Of a DNA stretch of 64,000 nt, positions 21,196 to 30,883 are shown piece by piece. The notes beneath the pieces were generated by a model. That model had not been told where the DNA came from. It saw only the letters and a program-made list of their open reading frames with translations, and did not search any database. Both the position numbers and the translations under genes were made by a program. Positions within the stretch are counted from its first letter, which is position 1. Each line of letters opens with the position of its first letter. The DNA is from Hahellaceae bacterium (lineage in GTDB: Bacteria > Pseudomonadota > Gammaproteobacteria > Pseudomonadales > Oleiphilaceae), in contig JACKOB010000005.1 of assembly GCA_024234575.1 (NCBI GenBank), forward strand, positions 186,001 to 250,000, given 5' to 3'.

Positions 21196-22294
21196 TTATA
21201 AACCTTGCTTGAGGCTTGCCTCTATAAACTTATCCAAATCACCATCAAGTACAGCCGTGGTGTTTCGTGTCTCAATGCCTGTTCGTAAATCTTTGATGCG
21301 GGCATCATCAAGCACGTAAGATCTGATCTGACTACCCCAACCAATATCCGACTTGCTGTCTTCAAGCGCCTGGGCTGCTTCAGAGCGCTTTTTAATTTCC
21401 ATTTCGTAAAGTTTTGCACGCAACTGCTGCATCGCCTTATCGCGGTTTTGATGCTGTGATCGCTGATTCTGACAACTTACCACGATACCTGATGGCACGT
21501 GGGTAATACGAACCGCAGAATCCGTGGTGTTTACGTGCTGGCCACCCGCACCGCTCGAGCGATAGGTATCTGTTTTTAAATCAGCGGGATTAATATCTAT
21601 TTCGACATTGTCATCAATTTCAGGAGAGACAAATACCGACGCAAAAGAGGTATGGCGACGATTGCCAGAGTCAAACGGCGACTTACGCACAAGACGATGT
21701 ACCCCAGTCTCGGTCCTCAACCAGCCATAAGCGTATTCACCTGTAAACTGGATGGTGGCACTTTTGATGCCGGCCACTTCCCCCGCAGACACTTCGATCA
21801 GTTCTGTTTTAAAGCCTTTTCTTTCACCCCAACGTAAAAACATGCGCAGCAACATATTGGCCCAGTCTTGCGCTTCGGTGCCACCTGAACCGGACTGAAT
21901 ATCCAGGTAGGCGTTATTCGGGTCCATTTCACCCGAAAACATTCGGCGAAACTCCAACTCCTCCAGCTTTTTACAAAGATCATCCAGTTCAGCTTCAACG
22001 GCCGCAACCGTATCTGCATCCTGCTCTTCGACGGCCATGTCAAGCAGTTCACGAGCATCTGCCAGACCAGACTCCAGATCTTCAATAGTTTGCACAACAC
22101 CCTCTAATAAAGAGCGTTCACGCCCCAATGCCTGAGCATTTTCAGGGTTGTCCCAAACAGATGGTAGCTCCAGCTCTCGTTCGACTTCCGTTAAGCGCTC
22201 TTTCTTTGTATCGAAGTCAAAGATACCCCCTAAGTGTTTGGGTTCTTCCTTTATAATCCTTAATGGCCTGTACCAGGGGATTAACTTCTAACAT
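21196..22294 (-). CDS. prfB: peptide chain release factor 2, with programmed +1 frameshift
   Basis: Frame 0 starts with ATG at 22292-22294 (AGGAAG 8 bases upstream) and encodes 25 codons ending LRGYL, then UGA at 22217-22219. Skipping base 22219 continues in the +1 frame (DFDTKKERL) to 21196, giving 365 residues, the same length as E. coli RF2. The stop-codon-recognition tripeptide SPF is in [12 protein letters not shown], and GGQ is in [18 protein letters not shown]2 releases peptides at UGA and UAA and limits its own synthesis through this frameshift. The broken frame is functional, not a pseudogene. Confidence 0.98.
22216..22231 (-). promoter_or_regulatory. RF2 programmed frameshift signal
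   Basis: Read on the minus strand, the site is AGGGGGTATCTTTGAC: an internal Shine-Dalgarno-like AGGGGG, the slippery CTT and the in-frame TGA followed by C. It matches the canonical E. coli site base for base across this stretch. Confidence 0.97.
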
Positions 22295-22436
22295 AACTCA
22301 AACTTCCTGAATATAACGATAAGAGCGCTCATTGCGCGATCAAAAATAAGGCGCATATTCTATATGAAATGCGTGTGCCGGGCTACCAGCGAGCTTCGCT
22401 TAGTTTTGTAAAAAATCTTGCCGAAGGTACAGGCAA

Positions 22437-24188
22437 CTAGCGAGACGGAGCAACGGAATCGATTTGGTCTACAATCAGCTGGACACTTTCCTTACCTCGA
22501 AAGCGGTTAATATCCATGCGATAGGCAATGTAGATCTGAGGTGGCAAGCCTCCTTCTATCCACTCGCTGTTAAACTGGATAGCATCAACTATATTTCCCT
22601 GCGCGGTCGTCAACATTAGCTTTAAGTGCCTCCCGCCAACGACACGCTTGTCATAGACGCTGAATTTGCCTTCAAAAACCGGCTCTGGAAACCCTTGCCC
22701 CCAAGGGCCGTACATCTCAATATATCTGGCCGTATCAATTGTTAACTCACCCTCGGCCAAGGTGCCGTCAGTAAGCAGCTCTGGCCTCAACAACTCAGGA
22801 TCAAGCATCGCTCTCACAGCTTGATCAAAGGCGCGAGTAAACTGCTCTAGCTTGTCACCTTCAATTGAAAGCCCAGCTGCAGCGGCGTGCCCTCCAAACT
22901 TTAGTATTAACCCTGGATTTTGTGAGGCAACACGCTCAAACGCATCCCGGATATGTAAACCTGGAATTGATCGTGCCGATCCTTTCAATTCAGTGGAACC
23001 TTCTGCCGCCCTCGCGAATGCCACCACAGGGCGATGCTGCCTCTCTTTTACCCGTGACGCCAGCAACCCAACCACCCCCTGATGCCAGCTCTCATCATAC
23101 AGACACAACCCCCAGGGGAGATTTACCCCTTTTAACTGTTGCAGGTCTTTCACGATGGCTTTTGCCTGCTCCTGCATATCCGCTTCTATCACTTTGCGAT
23201 CATCGTTATAACTGTTAAGCATCATGGCAAGTGTCTGGGCTCGCTCTGTATCTTCGGCAATCAGACACTCAATGCCTACCGACATATCATCGAGTCGCCC
23301 CGCAGCATTTAGCCTCGGCCCAAGGGAAAAGCCTAAATCTGCCGACGAAAGAAAGCGCAATTCTCTATTGGCTATTTTTGCCAATGCCGCAATGCCTGGG
23401 CGGCACATTCCGGCTTTAATACGCTTTAAACCCTGAGCCACTAACAGCCTATTATTGTGCTCAAGGGACACCACATCGGCGACTGTTCCCAATGCGACGA
23501 TATCCAAATAGGTGGCCATATTCGGCTCATCAATTCTCTGACGAGAAAACCATTGGCGATCCCGCAAGACCTTACGCAAGACACACATCAGATAGAAAGC
23601 CACACCTACACCGGCCGTTGACTTGAAGGGGAAGCCACACCCTGGTTGATTTGGATTGACCAACGCATCTGCGGCAGGCATCTGTGCTCCTGGCAAATGA
23701 TGATCCGTCACCACAACACACATTCCCAACTGTTTCGCCAACCGTACCCCATCAATACTCGAAACACCGTTATCAACAGTCATGATCAGGCTCGCACCTT
23801 GAGCTTGAGCCCTTTTCACAATAGGGGGCGTTAATCCATACCCATCCTCAAAGCGATTAGGGATAAGATACTGCACATTCGTACAACCAAAACTACGCAA
23901 CGCAAGCACCGACAGGGCTGTGCTTGTGGCACCATCACAATCATAATCACCAACGATTACAATCAACTGCATCTGCTCGATAGCATCTGCCAGTAAATTG
24001 GCCGCTAAATCAATATCTTTCATAGATGCAGGCGGGGCTAACCCCACCATTGATAAATCCAGTGCTTCTGGTCGTAAAACACCACGCGCCAGCATTAGGC
24101 GCTGAATAACAGGCGGCACATCCGGCGGGAAGGCTTCTTTTGATGCTGGCACAACTCGCTGACGCAGAATTCTCTTTGCTATGCTCAT
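22437..24188 (-). CDS. recJ: single-stranded-DNA exonuclease RecJ
   Basis: The 583-residue protein has the DHH-family motifs VGDYDCDGATSTALS (about residue 79), VTDHHLPG, and the later GGHAAAAGLSIE of the DHHA1 domain. RecJ degrades single-stranded DNA 5' to 3' in the RecF pathway and in mismatch and base-excision repair. It lies upstream of prfB on the same strand, as is usual in this group. Confidence 0.97.
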   Translation of the reverse strand: MSIAKRILRQRVVPASKEAFPPDVPPVIQRLMLARGVLRPEALDLSMVGLAPPASMKDIDLAANLLADAIEQMQLIVIVGDYDCDGATSTALSVLALRSFGCTNVQYLIPNRFEDGYGLTPPIVKRAQAQGASLIMTVDNGVSSIDGVRLAKQLGMCVVVTDHHLPGAQMPAADALVNPNQPGCGFPFKSTAGVGVAFYLMCVLRKVLRDRQWFSRQRIDEPNMATYLDIVALGTVADVVSLEHNNRLLVAQGLKRIKAGMCRPGIAALAKIANRELRFLSSADLGFSLGPRLNAAGRLDDMSVGIECLIAEDTERAQTLAMMLNSYNDDRKVIEADMQEQAKAIVKDLQQLKGVNLPWGLCLYDESWHQGVVGLLASRVKERQHRPVVAFARAAEGSTELKGSARSIPGLHIRDAFERVASQNPGLILKFGGHAAAAGLSIEGDKLEQFTRAFDQAVRAMLDPELLRPELLTDGTLAEGELTIDTARYIEMYGPWGQGFPEPVFEGKFSVYDKRVVGGRHLKLMLTTAQGNIVDAIQFNSEWIEGGLPPQIYIAYRMDINRFRGKESVQLIVDQIDSVAPSR

Positions 24189-24268
24189 ATCGAAGACACT
24201 TTCACCTCAAGACCAATAAAACACAAATAACGCCAAACAAAATAACGATGTAAAAAGGAGGCAATAAA

Positions 24269-24290
24269 AAAGGGGGATGCCTCCCCCTTT
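24269..24290 (-). terminator. intrinsic terminator after thrC
   Basis: A perfect 9-bp stem (24269-24277 with 24282-24290) has a 4-base loop and is followed on the minus strand by a run of T bases. It lies 41 bases past the thrC stop. Confidence 0.87.
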
Positions 24291-24330
24291 CATCACACAC
24301 CTGTGTTAGCTAAATAAAGCAGCCAGACAC

Positions 24331-25731
24331 TTAGTCGTGCTGAGTATTTTCCAGTATGAAAGTTTTCACAGCCTCTACCGCATTTGGCATTACTGTATAC
24401 CTTTCTTCTCTTTCAAACAGATCAGACATATGTGGAGGTAGCTGCGGACTTACTCCAACACCCGACTTTTCGACAGCTTCAGGAAACTTCACCGGATGCG
24501 CAGTAGCCAAGGTTACCATCGGAATACTTTTATCCCGACGACACTCCCGAGCGGCACGAACACCGATAGCAGTATGAGGATCAAGTAACTCTTCAGTCGC
24601 TTCATACACTTCAGCAATTGTCAGGCAGGTTTCTTTATCATTAACGGCATAACTATCAAACAGTTTTCTAGCCTCAGTCCAACGCGCAGCATCTATTGAA
24701 GTGGGTCCTGACTGAAAGCTATTCATCACTGCGGAAAGAGCGCTGCCATTTCGGCCATATAAATCAAACAATAACCGCTCGAAGTTACTGGATACCATGA
24801 TATCCATACTTGGAGACAAGGTATGCTCAAGCTTCTCGACGCTATACTGGTTCTTGCTTATCAGGCGATGAAGAATGTCATTTTTGTTGGTTGCAACGAT
24901 GAGTTGATTAATCGGCAAGCCCATGTTACGCGCCAGATAGCCCGCAAAAATATCTCCAAAATTACCAGTTGGCACAGAGAAAGAAATGCTCCTATCAGGC
25001 CCGCCCAACGACAAACTGGCGTGAAAATAGTAAACGATCTGAGCCATAATTCTCGCCCAGTTGATGGAGTTGACAGCGACAAGACTGGTCTTACCTTGCA
25101 GGAAAGACTGGTCGTTGAAACTTGCCTTTACCATCCCCTGACAGTCATCAAAATTACCTTCAATGGCAATATTGTGAATGTTCTCGCCAACAATGGTCGT
25201 CATCTGCTTGCGCTGAACATCAGACACTCGCTGAAACGGATGAAGAATGAAAATATCCAGATTTTTACAATGTTTGCATCCTTCAATCGCTGCAGAACCG
25301 GTATCCCCTGACGTTGCACCCAACACCACGACACGCTTGTTTCGCTTTTGCAAAACATAGTCAAACAACTTGCCTAACAACTGCAGCGCAAAGTCTTTAA
25401 AGGCCAGCGTTGGGCCATGAAAAAGCTCCATCACCCATTCGTTTGAATCTATCTGAACCAATGGCGCAACTGCCTGATGCGCAAACGCACCGTAGGTCTC
25501 CCGTACCATCTTACGAAACGTATCTTCAGGAATAGCCCCTTCGACAAAAGGATACATGACATTAAAGGCAAGCTCTGCATAAGGCAGACCGCGCCAGGAA
25601 GCTATCTCTTCTTTGGTAAAACGAGGCAATACCTCAGGCACATAGAGCCCACCATCAGTAGCCAGCCCCGTTAATAAAACATCCTCAAAGCCCAGAGCCT
25701 CTGCCTTTCCACGTGTACTTATATATTTCAC
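24331..25731 (-). CDS. thrC: threonine synthase
   Basis: The protein has 466 residues and starts MKYISTRGKAEALGFEDVLL, typical of the long bacterial class. The PLP lysine lies in HGPTLAFKDFALQLLG and the phosphate-binding loop in VLGATSGDTGSAAIEG. It converts O-phosphohomoserine to threonine. It is 91 bases after hom on the same strand. No homoserine kinase (thrB) gene is between or beside them; in Pseudomonas-like genomes thrB-type genes lie elsewhere. Confidence 0.98.
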   Translation of the reverse strand: MKYISTRGKAEALGFEDVLLTGLATDGGLYVPEVLPRFTKEEIASWRGLPYAELAFNVMYPFVEGAIPEDTFRKMVRETYGAFAHQAVAPLVQIDSNEWVMELFHGPTLAFKDFALQLLGKLFDYVLQKRNKRVVVLGATSGDTGSAAIEGCKHCKNLDIFILHPFQRVSDVQRKQMTTIVGENIHNIAIEGNFDDCQGMVKASFNDQSFLQGKTSLVAVNSINWARIMAQIVYYFHASLSLGGPDRSISFSVPTGNFGDIFAGYLARNMGLPINQLIVATNKNDILHRLISKNQYSVEKLEHTLSPSMDIMVSSNFERLLFDLYGRNGSALSAVMNSFQSGPTSIDAARWTEARKLFDSYAVNDKETCLTIAEVYEATEELLDPHTAIGVRAARECRRDKSIPMVTLATAHPVKFPEAVEKSGVGVSPQLPPHMSDLFEREERYTVMPNAVEAVKTFILENTQHD

Positions 25732-25822
25732 AAATTCATCCCAATATCTTTAATCAAACTAATGCCAGTCATTAACAACGGTGGCCGTTAAATCAACCAC
25801 AGCAACTGGAGCAGAATCAGCA

Positions 25823-27124
25823 TTAAAAGTGCTCAATTCGAATTCTGACAACGCTACCACTAATATCTGCCAAAGACTCAATTTCTGCGATGGCACTGTT
25901 TATTGCCGATTCACACACAACATGAGTTACCAGCATCATCGGAATCACCCCGTCATGCTCTTCACTTTCGCGCTGCATGATCGATTCAATGTTAATTCCT
26001 TTGTCACTCAATATGGAGGCGACCTTAGCCAAAACACCTGGGCGATCTTTCGCTAAAACACGAAGATAATAGGCAGAACTCACTTGCTCCATTGGAAGTA
26101 CGGGGAGCGCCTTAACGTGCTTAGGCTTGAAACCAAGCTCTGGCACAGCCGCATGCGCAGAACTGTTTATCACTCTGGCGACATCCACTAGATCTGCTAT
26201 AACAGCAGACGCCGTCGCCTCTGCCCCAGCACCCGCACCGTAATACAAAGTTTGCCCAACTGCATCTGACTCAACCAGAACCGCATTTTTCACCCCATTG
26301 ACAGAGGCCAGTAATTTATCCGAAGGAATCAGCGTCGGGTGAACTCGCAGCTCAATGCCTTCGGGATGCAATCGGCAAATCCCTAAATGCTTAACGGTGT
26401 AGCCCAGCTCTCCCGCGTGTTCAATATCCACTGTCGATAGCTTTGATATACCCTCAGTGTATGCCGCGTCGAACTGCAGCGGCACACCAAATGCAACAGA
26501 GGCTAGAATGGTGAGCTTGTGCGCGGCATCTATACCCTCAACATCAAATGTAGGGTCCGCCTCAGCATAACCGAGCGCCTGAGCCTCTTTTAAAACATCT
26601 GCGAAATCACGACCTTTTTCTCGCATCTCTGTCAGAATAAAGTTTCCGGTGCCATTGATAATTCCTGCAACAGAACTAATGGCATTTGCCGACAACCCTT
26701 CGCGTATCGCTTTAATAATAGGGATGCCACCAGCAACGGCTGCCTCAAAAGCCACTACCAGGTTTTTACTTTGCGCCAATTCGATGATTTCGTTGCCGTG
26801 TACAGCGATAAGCGCCTTGTTCGCCGTTACCACATGCTTGCCATTTTTCAAGGCGGTCATTACAACTTCAAGAGCAGTGTCATAGCCGCCCATAAGTTCA
26901 ACGACAATATCTACTTCAGGGTTCGATGCCACATCCAAAACGTTTGTCGTAAAGTCTATACCAGCGAGGTCGACATGATCTTTTAACTTCCTGGACCCAA
27001 CTTGAACAATATCAATAGCGCAACCTGCTCTTCCTGAAATCAATTCAGCATTGCGCTTAAGTACATTTATCGTGCCGCCGGCCACAGTGCCTAATCCGCA
27101 AATTCCAATTTTCACAGGTTTCAA
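25823..27124 (-). CDS. hom: homoserine dehydrogenase
   Basis: The protein has 433 residues, monofunctional (no fused aspartokinase). The N-terminal NAD(P) site is GICGLGTVAGGT, with Ala where Gly is usual at the third position. The catalytic domain has GYAEADPTFDVEGIDAAHK. A C-terminal ACT domain (YLRVLAKDRPGVLAKVASIL) suggests feedback control by threonine. The start is TTG at 27124, supported by GAGGT 7 bases upstream. It reduces aspartate semialdehyde to homoserine and forms a hom-thrC unit. Confidence 0.97.
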   Translation of the reverse strand: MKPVKIGICGLGTVAGGTINVLKRNAELISGRAGCAIDIVQVGSRKLKDHVDLAGIDFTTNVLDVASNPEVDIVVELMGGYDTALEVVMTALKNGKHVVTANKALIAVHGNEIIELAQSKNLVVAFEAAVAGGIPIIKAIREGLSANAISSVAGIINGTGNFILTEMREKGRDFADVLKEAQALGYAEADPTFDVEGIDAAHKLTILASVAFGVPLQFDAAYTEGISKLSTVDIEHAGELGYTVKHLGICRLHPEGIELRVHPTLIPSDKLLASVNGVKNAVLVESDAVGQTLYYGAGAGAEATASAVIADLVDVARVINSSAHAAVPELGFKPKHVKALPVLPMEQVSSAYYLRVLAKDRPGVLAKVASILSDKGINIESIMQRESEEHDGVIPMMLVTHVVCESAINSAIAEIESLADISGSVVRIRIEHF

Positions 27125-27386
27125 AAGAATTACCTCGCTTTAATATTTTATGACGCCTCGACGGCCCCTGAATTACACAAGCCCAAAATTAAGTTAGTGC
27201 CATAAACCCTGATACAAAGTGTCAGACATTGGCGACCGCAACAGCCGGCCATATTATAACTTTTTACACAAGAAAAAAACTGAAGCGCAGCACCTTTCAC
27301 CAAAGCTGACAAGGCAACTTGCCAACGCCAACCAGAGCACCTAGTCTAAAAGGAATTTCCAACAAAGAGCCGACATTGGATTAAAC

Positions 27387-27596
27387 ATGAAAGGAAAAAC
27401 TCTATTGATACTACTGTCCGGGATGTACATCAGCGCCTGCAATGACAGTTCATTTTCTGGCTACAGCAATTATGATCTAAAAGAAGCCTACTACGAATGT
27501 GGAAAAGGAGACCTCTCCGCCGCCGGAGAGCAGCGGTGCCGAAATATCCGGGCCGAATGTGAAACAAGAAAAAAGGAGCGTGGTTTTAGGTGTTAA
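27387..27596 (+). CDS. small putative lipoprotein, unknown function
   Basis: This 69-residue protein has a short hydrophobic N-terminus ending in a lipobox-like MYISAC (Cys at residue 18). The mature part would be about 51 residues with four further cysteines, which could form disulfides. It is oppositely oriented to hom and dsbC. I do not recognise it. The nearby DsbC isomerase makes a disulfide-bearing periplasmic product plausible, but that link is only positional. Confidence 0.5.
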   Translation: MKGKTLLILLSGMYISACNDSSFSGYSNYDLKEAYYECGKGDLSAAGEQRCRNIRAECETRKKERGFRC

Positions 27597-27629
27597 CAGC
27601 TAGCAAATCAAATATGTAACTTTTGATCC

Positions 27630-28355
27630 TTAAAGCACGCCCAATCCTTTTGCCAAGGCATCTGCAGGCATATAACCGCGAATAATTTCCCCATTCTCAA
27701 GCAAAATAGCAGGAGTGCCGGTTACACCAAGCCGCTGTCCAAGCCTATACTGTGCCTCGACCGGGCTGTCACACACCTTTTCCGGAATTGATTTCCCTTG
27801 CTTCGCATCTGTCAGTGCCTGCTTCCGGTCGTCAGCACACCAAGCTGAAACAGCTTTATCCCAAGATTTACTACCCATTCCTGCACGCGGATACGCCATA
27901 TAATCAACCTGAATCCCCAATGCATTTAAATCAGGAACCTCCTGATGAAGCTTTCGGCAATACACACAGTCAATGTCGGTAAAAACAATAATTCTACTTT
28001 TGGGCGCCTCGGGAGCAAAAGAAATAAACTCGGAAGATTTTAACGTTGCTAATAGCTCCGCTCGCTTTTCCTCTCGACGCTGTTCAGTGATATTAACCAA
28101 GCCACGATCCGCAACCTTATACATATCACCAACCATAAAGTGTGCGCCATCTGCACTCACATAAAGCATCTCTTCATTATTAGAGTCGACCTCGAATACG
28201 CCAGGTATTACCGAATCACTGACTGCGGTCACCTTTAAACCAGGTATCGCCTTTTCAATTTTTGATTTGAGCACATCCTCAACACTATCCATTTTTTCAG
28301 CGCAAGCAGCCGTAGAAAGTGCCGTTAAAAGGAAAAACGATAAAAACTTATTCAC
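27630..28355 (-). CDS. dsbC: thiol:disulfide interchange protein DsbC
   Basis: The 241-residue protein has a signal peptide (cleavage near ACAEK), an N-terminal dimerisation domain and a thioredoxin-fold domain with active site DIDCVYCRKLH (CVYC; E. coli DsbC has CGYC). The cis-proline loop is GVTGTPAILLENG. It isomerises wrong disulfides in the periplasm and is kept reduced by DsbD. The start codon is GTG at 28355 with GGGG five bases upstream. An extra cysteine pair (AWCADD and KVCDSP) matches the structural pair of DsbC. Confidence 0.95.
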   Translation of the reverse strand: MNKFLSFFLLTALSTAACAEKMDSVEDVLKSKIEKAIPGLKVTAVSDSVIPGVFEVDSNNEEMLYVSADGAHFMVGDMYKVADRGLVNITEQRREEKRAELLATLKSSEFISFAPEAPKSRIIVFTDIDCVYCRKLHQEVPDLNALGIQVDYMAYPRAGMGSKSWDKAVSAWCADDRKQALTDAKQGKSIPEKVCDSPVEAQYRLGQRLGVTGTPAILLENGEIIRGYMPADALAKGLGVL

Positions 28356-28540
28356 AAGAACCCCACATATACAAACTTACTTTATATTCACTGTATCGAA
28401 CTTAAGAAAGAATAAGCAAATTAAAAAAAGGTAAGTCCACACTCTATTAGATTCACCAAGCCTCTATACCACCAAGCAAAACAGATACCCAACGCAGATG
28501 ACAGAAAACAAAGCAAATCATTACCAAACCAAAAAAACAA

Positions 28541-28565
28541 AAAAGGTGGCCAACAGCCACCTTTT
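28541..28565 (-). terminator. intrinsic terminator of the rpsP-rimM-trmD-rplS operon
   Basis: A perfect 10-bp stem (28541-28550 with 28556-28565) has a 5-base loop and is followed on the minus strand by an almost unbroken T run. It lies 57 bases after the rplS stop. Confidence 0.92.
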
Positions 28566-28621
28566 CATATTCATTCTGAAACTAGGGTGAATGGTACACA
28601 CTCACCCACGGCTCAAGAATA

Positions 28622-28978
28622 TCAGCCCAACTTCTCTTTAATACGAGCCGCTTTACCACTCAGCTCACGCAAATAGTAAAGTTTAGCTTGACGCACATCA
28701 CCACGACGCTTCAAGGATACACTCTCAACCAGCGGGCTGTATGATTGAAATGTTCTTTCAACGCCAACACCGTAAGAAATTTTACGAACAGTGAAAGAAG
28801 AGTTCAATCCGCGATTTCTTTTCGCGATCACAACACCCTCAAATGCCTGCAGACGCTCACGGTCACCCTCTTTAACCTTAACCTGAACCACAACTGTATC
28901 ACCAGGTCCAAATTCTGGAATTTCTTTTTTAATCTGCTCAGCTTCAATTGCGCTGATGACTGAATTTTTATTACTCAT
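28622..28978 (-). CDS. rplS: 50S ribosomal protein L19
   Basis: The protein has 118 residues, the usual L19 length, with [20 protein letters not shown] and the conserved [17 protein letters not shown]. It sits at the 30S-50S interface. It is the last gene of the rpsP-rimM-trmD-rplS operon, 128 bases after trmD, followed by a strong terminator. Confidence 0.98.
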   Translation of the reverse strand: MSNKNSVISAIEAEQIKKEIPEFGPGDTVVVQVKVKEGDRERLQAFEGVVIAKRNRGLNSSFTVRKISYGVGVERTFQSYSPLVESVSLKRRGDVRQAKLYYLRELSGKAARIKEKLG

Positions 28979-29106
28979 TCTACACTCCTAAATACTAAAG
29001 CCGTCTATCCCGATTTATGTCAGGGTGATCCGGACCTCGCCCAATCTGAAATTTCTTAAGCCTAGCCACTTAGTTGCTGGCAAAATCAACCTTTCAAACA
29101 ATAAAA

Positions 29107-29853
29107 TTACTTATCCTGCCTGTACTCTTCTAGAAGAGTTTTCATTTCCTCAGTCAAGACCAAAGCCTTAATAAGTTCAGGTCTTCTTTCCCAAGTCCTC
29201 CCAAGAGACTCTTTGAGCCTCCAGCGAGCTATGTCTTTGTGGTTTCCACCTAAGAGCACCCCGGGAACCAGCTCCCCCTCATATAGCTCAGGGCGAGTAT
29301 AATGAGGGCAATCCAGCAAGCCAGAAAAAAAAGAGTCCTCACTGGCTGAATTCGCATGCCCCAATACACCTGGAACAAGTCTGGCTACAGCATCAATTAC
29401 CGCCATTGCCGGAATTTCGCCGCCGCTTAAAACGAAATCACCTAGCGAAATTTCTTCATCTACCACACTTTTTATTAGCCGCTCATCAACACCTTCGTAT
29501 CGACCTGCGATTAAAATCACACTCTTTTTATCCAGAAGCTCTTTGGCCACCCCCTGATCAAACCTCTTTCCTTGCGGGGAGAGGTAGACAACATGAGGGT
29601 CAACTCCAGTGCTCGAAGACCTATAACTCTTAGCTTCATCAATGGCAGCAGCCAAGGGTTTGACTTTCATCAACATACCCGGACCACCCCCATAGGGCCG
29701 ATCATCAACCGTACGGTGCCGGTCTGTAGTGAAATCTCGCGGATTCCACAATTCAACCTCAAGCAGGCCATTATCTACCGCCCTGCCAGTCACACCATAG
29801 GCGGTAACCGATCGAAACATTTCGGGAAACAGGGAAACAACACCAAACCACAT
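29107..29853 (-). CDS. trmD: tRNA (guanine-N1-)-methyltransferase TrmD
   Basis: The protein has 248 residues from the ATG at 29853, where the family start [16 protein letters not shown] lies; an ATG at 29871 adding six residues is possible. The trefoil-knot SAM site is visible in [11 protein letters not shown] and [19 protein letters not shown]. It methylates G37 of tRNAs with CNN anticodons and prevents +1 frameshifts. Confidence 0.98.
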   Translation of the reverse strand: MWFGVVSLFPEMFRSVTAYGVTGRAVDNGLLEVELWNPRDFTTDRHRTVDDRPYGGGPGMLMKVKPLAAAIDEAKSYRSSSTGVDPHVVYLSPQGKRFDQGVAKELLDKKSVILIAGRYEGVDERLIKSVVDEEISLGDFVLSGGEIPAMAVIDAVARLVPGVLGHANSASEDSFFSGLLDCPHYTRPELYEGELVPGVLLGGNHKDIARWRLKESLGRTWERRPELIKALVLTEEMKTLLEEYRQDK

Positions 29854-29909
29854 ACTATGTTGCCCGCCCATACACCCTTTCAAGCCATTCAAATAGATAG
29901 CATTAACAA

Positions 29910-30440
29910 TTAGAAATCAACATCCCAATCTACAATCATAACGCCCGCACTTATATCAACAGACTTCACAACCTGATCAGGCAAATACGGAATAAGACGC
30001 TCTCGCTCATCGAAGCTTTCCGCAGTTGCTTTCACTACCAGCACATCGTTCGAGCCCGTCTCCAGTAAATGGTCGACAACCCCAAGACTTTCTCCGGAAA
30101 CGGCCTTAACAGACAAACCTTCCAGCTGGTGCCAATAGAACTCACCTTCCCCTAACAGAGGAAGCAACTGTTTATCAACCTTAATCAAAGCGCCGCCAAA
30201 GCGGATCGCCTGATCCCGATCGTCACAACCATCTATTTTTACAACAATACCTTTGCCATGCCTCTTTCCCGACTTGACCGAAACCTCAAAGTCTCGGCCG
30301 TCTTTAGATAACTGCCACTTACCGTAGCCCAAAATGTTATCCATCGGATCGGTATAAGAGATAACTTTTACCCAGCCATGAATCCCATACGGAGAAGTAA
30401 TTTTCCCCAATACAGATAAATCTTTTTGGTCAGTATTCAA
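29910..30440 (-). CDS. rimM: 16S rRNA processing protein RimM
   Basis: This 176-residue protein begins [16 protein letters not shown], typical of RimM, and ends in a PRC-barrel domain ([16 protein letters not shown] to [11 protein letters not shown]). It binds S19 and matures the head of the 30S subunit. The start must be TTG at 30440: a TGA lies three codons upstream and no ATG or GTG precedes the conserved N-terminus. GGTG lies about 7 bases before it. Confidence 0.97.
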   Translation of the reverse strand: MNTDQKDLSVLGKITSPYGIHGWVKVISYTDPMDNILGYGKWQLSKDGRDFEVSVKSGKRHGKGIVVKIDGCDDRDQAIRFGGALIKVDKQLLPLLGEGEFYWHQLEGLSVKAVSGESLGVVDHLLETGSNDVLVVKATAESFDERERLIPYLPDQVVKSVDISAGVMIVDWDVDF

Positions 30441-30476
30441 GAACGTTCACCAAAAGCGCTGGACACAGCGAAAAAA

Positions 30477-30713
30477 TCAAGCTTCTTTTAACAAGCTTTT
30501 AACACGATCTGAAGGCTGCGCGCCTTTCCCTACCCAATACTCAACTCGCTCACGTTCAATTCTTAAACGCTCTTCCTGGCCACGAGCCAAAGGATTGAAA
30601 AAGCCTACTCGCTCAATGTAACGACCGTCGCGCGGATTACGGCTGTCAGATACAGTCAGATGATAAAAAGGACGCTTCTTGGAGCCACCACGAGACAAAC
30701 GGATTGTAACCAT
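30477..30713 (-). CDS. rpsP: 30S ribosomal protein S16
   Basis: The 78-residue protein has the S16 N-terminus [19 protein letters not shown] and the [19 protein letters not shown] block. It is first in the operon with rimM, trmD and rplS. A -10-like TACAAT on the minus strand (30814-30819) lies about 100 bases upstream of the ATG. Confidence 0.98.
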   Translation of the reverse strand: MVTIRLSRGGSKKRPFYHLTVSDSRNPRDGRYIERVGFFNPLARGQEERLRIERERVEYWVGKGAQPSDRVKSLLKEA

Positions 30714-30883
30714 TTTGCAAATTTTCCCACTTAAGTTAATACTATCAACAAGTTAAAGAATTAAATCTTAAAAGAATCAATACTTTAAAATTACGCTTCT
30801 CGAAAGGGCGCATATTGTAGGCGAAAACAACGCCATTGAAAACACCAATCGATCTTTTTTGTTAGTTTTGGTGTAATGGCAAC

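Noticed and set aside
21196..22294. prfB as a frameshifted pseudogene
   Set aside because: The break is the canonical programmed +1 frameshift site and both parts give a full-length 365-residue RF2.
30841..30880. ACACCAA/TTGGTGT hairpin after ffh as a terminator
   Set aside because: The loop is about 19 bases and the T tract weak; termination here is doubtful.
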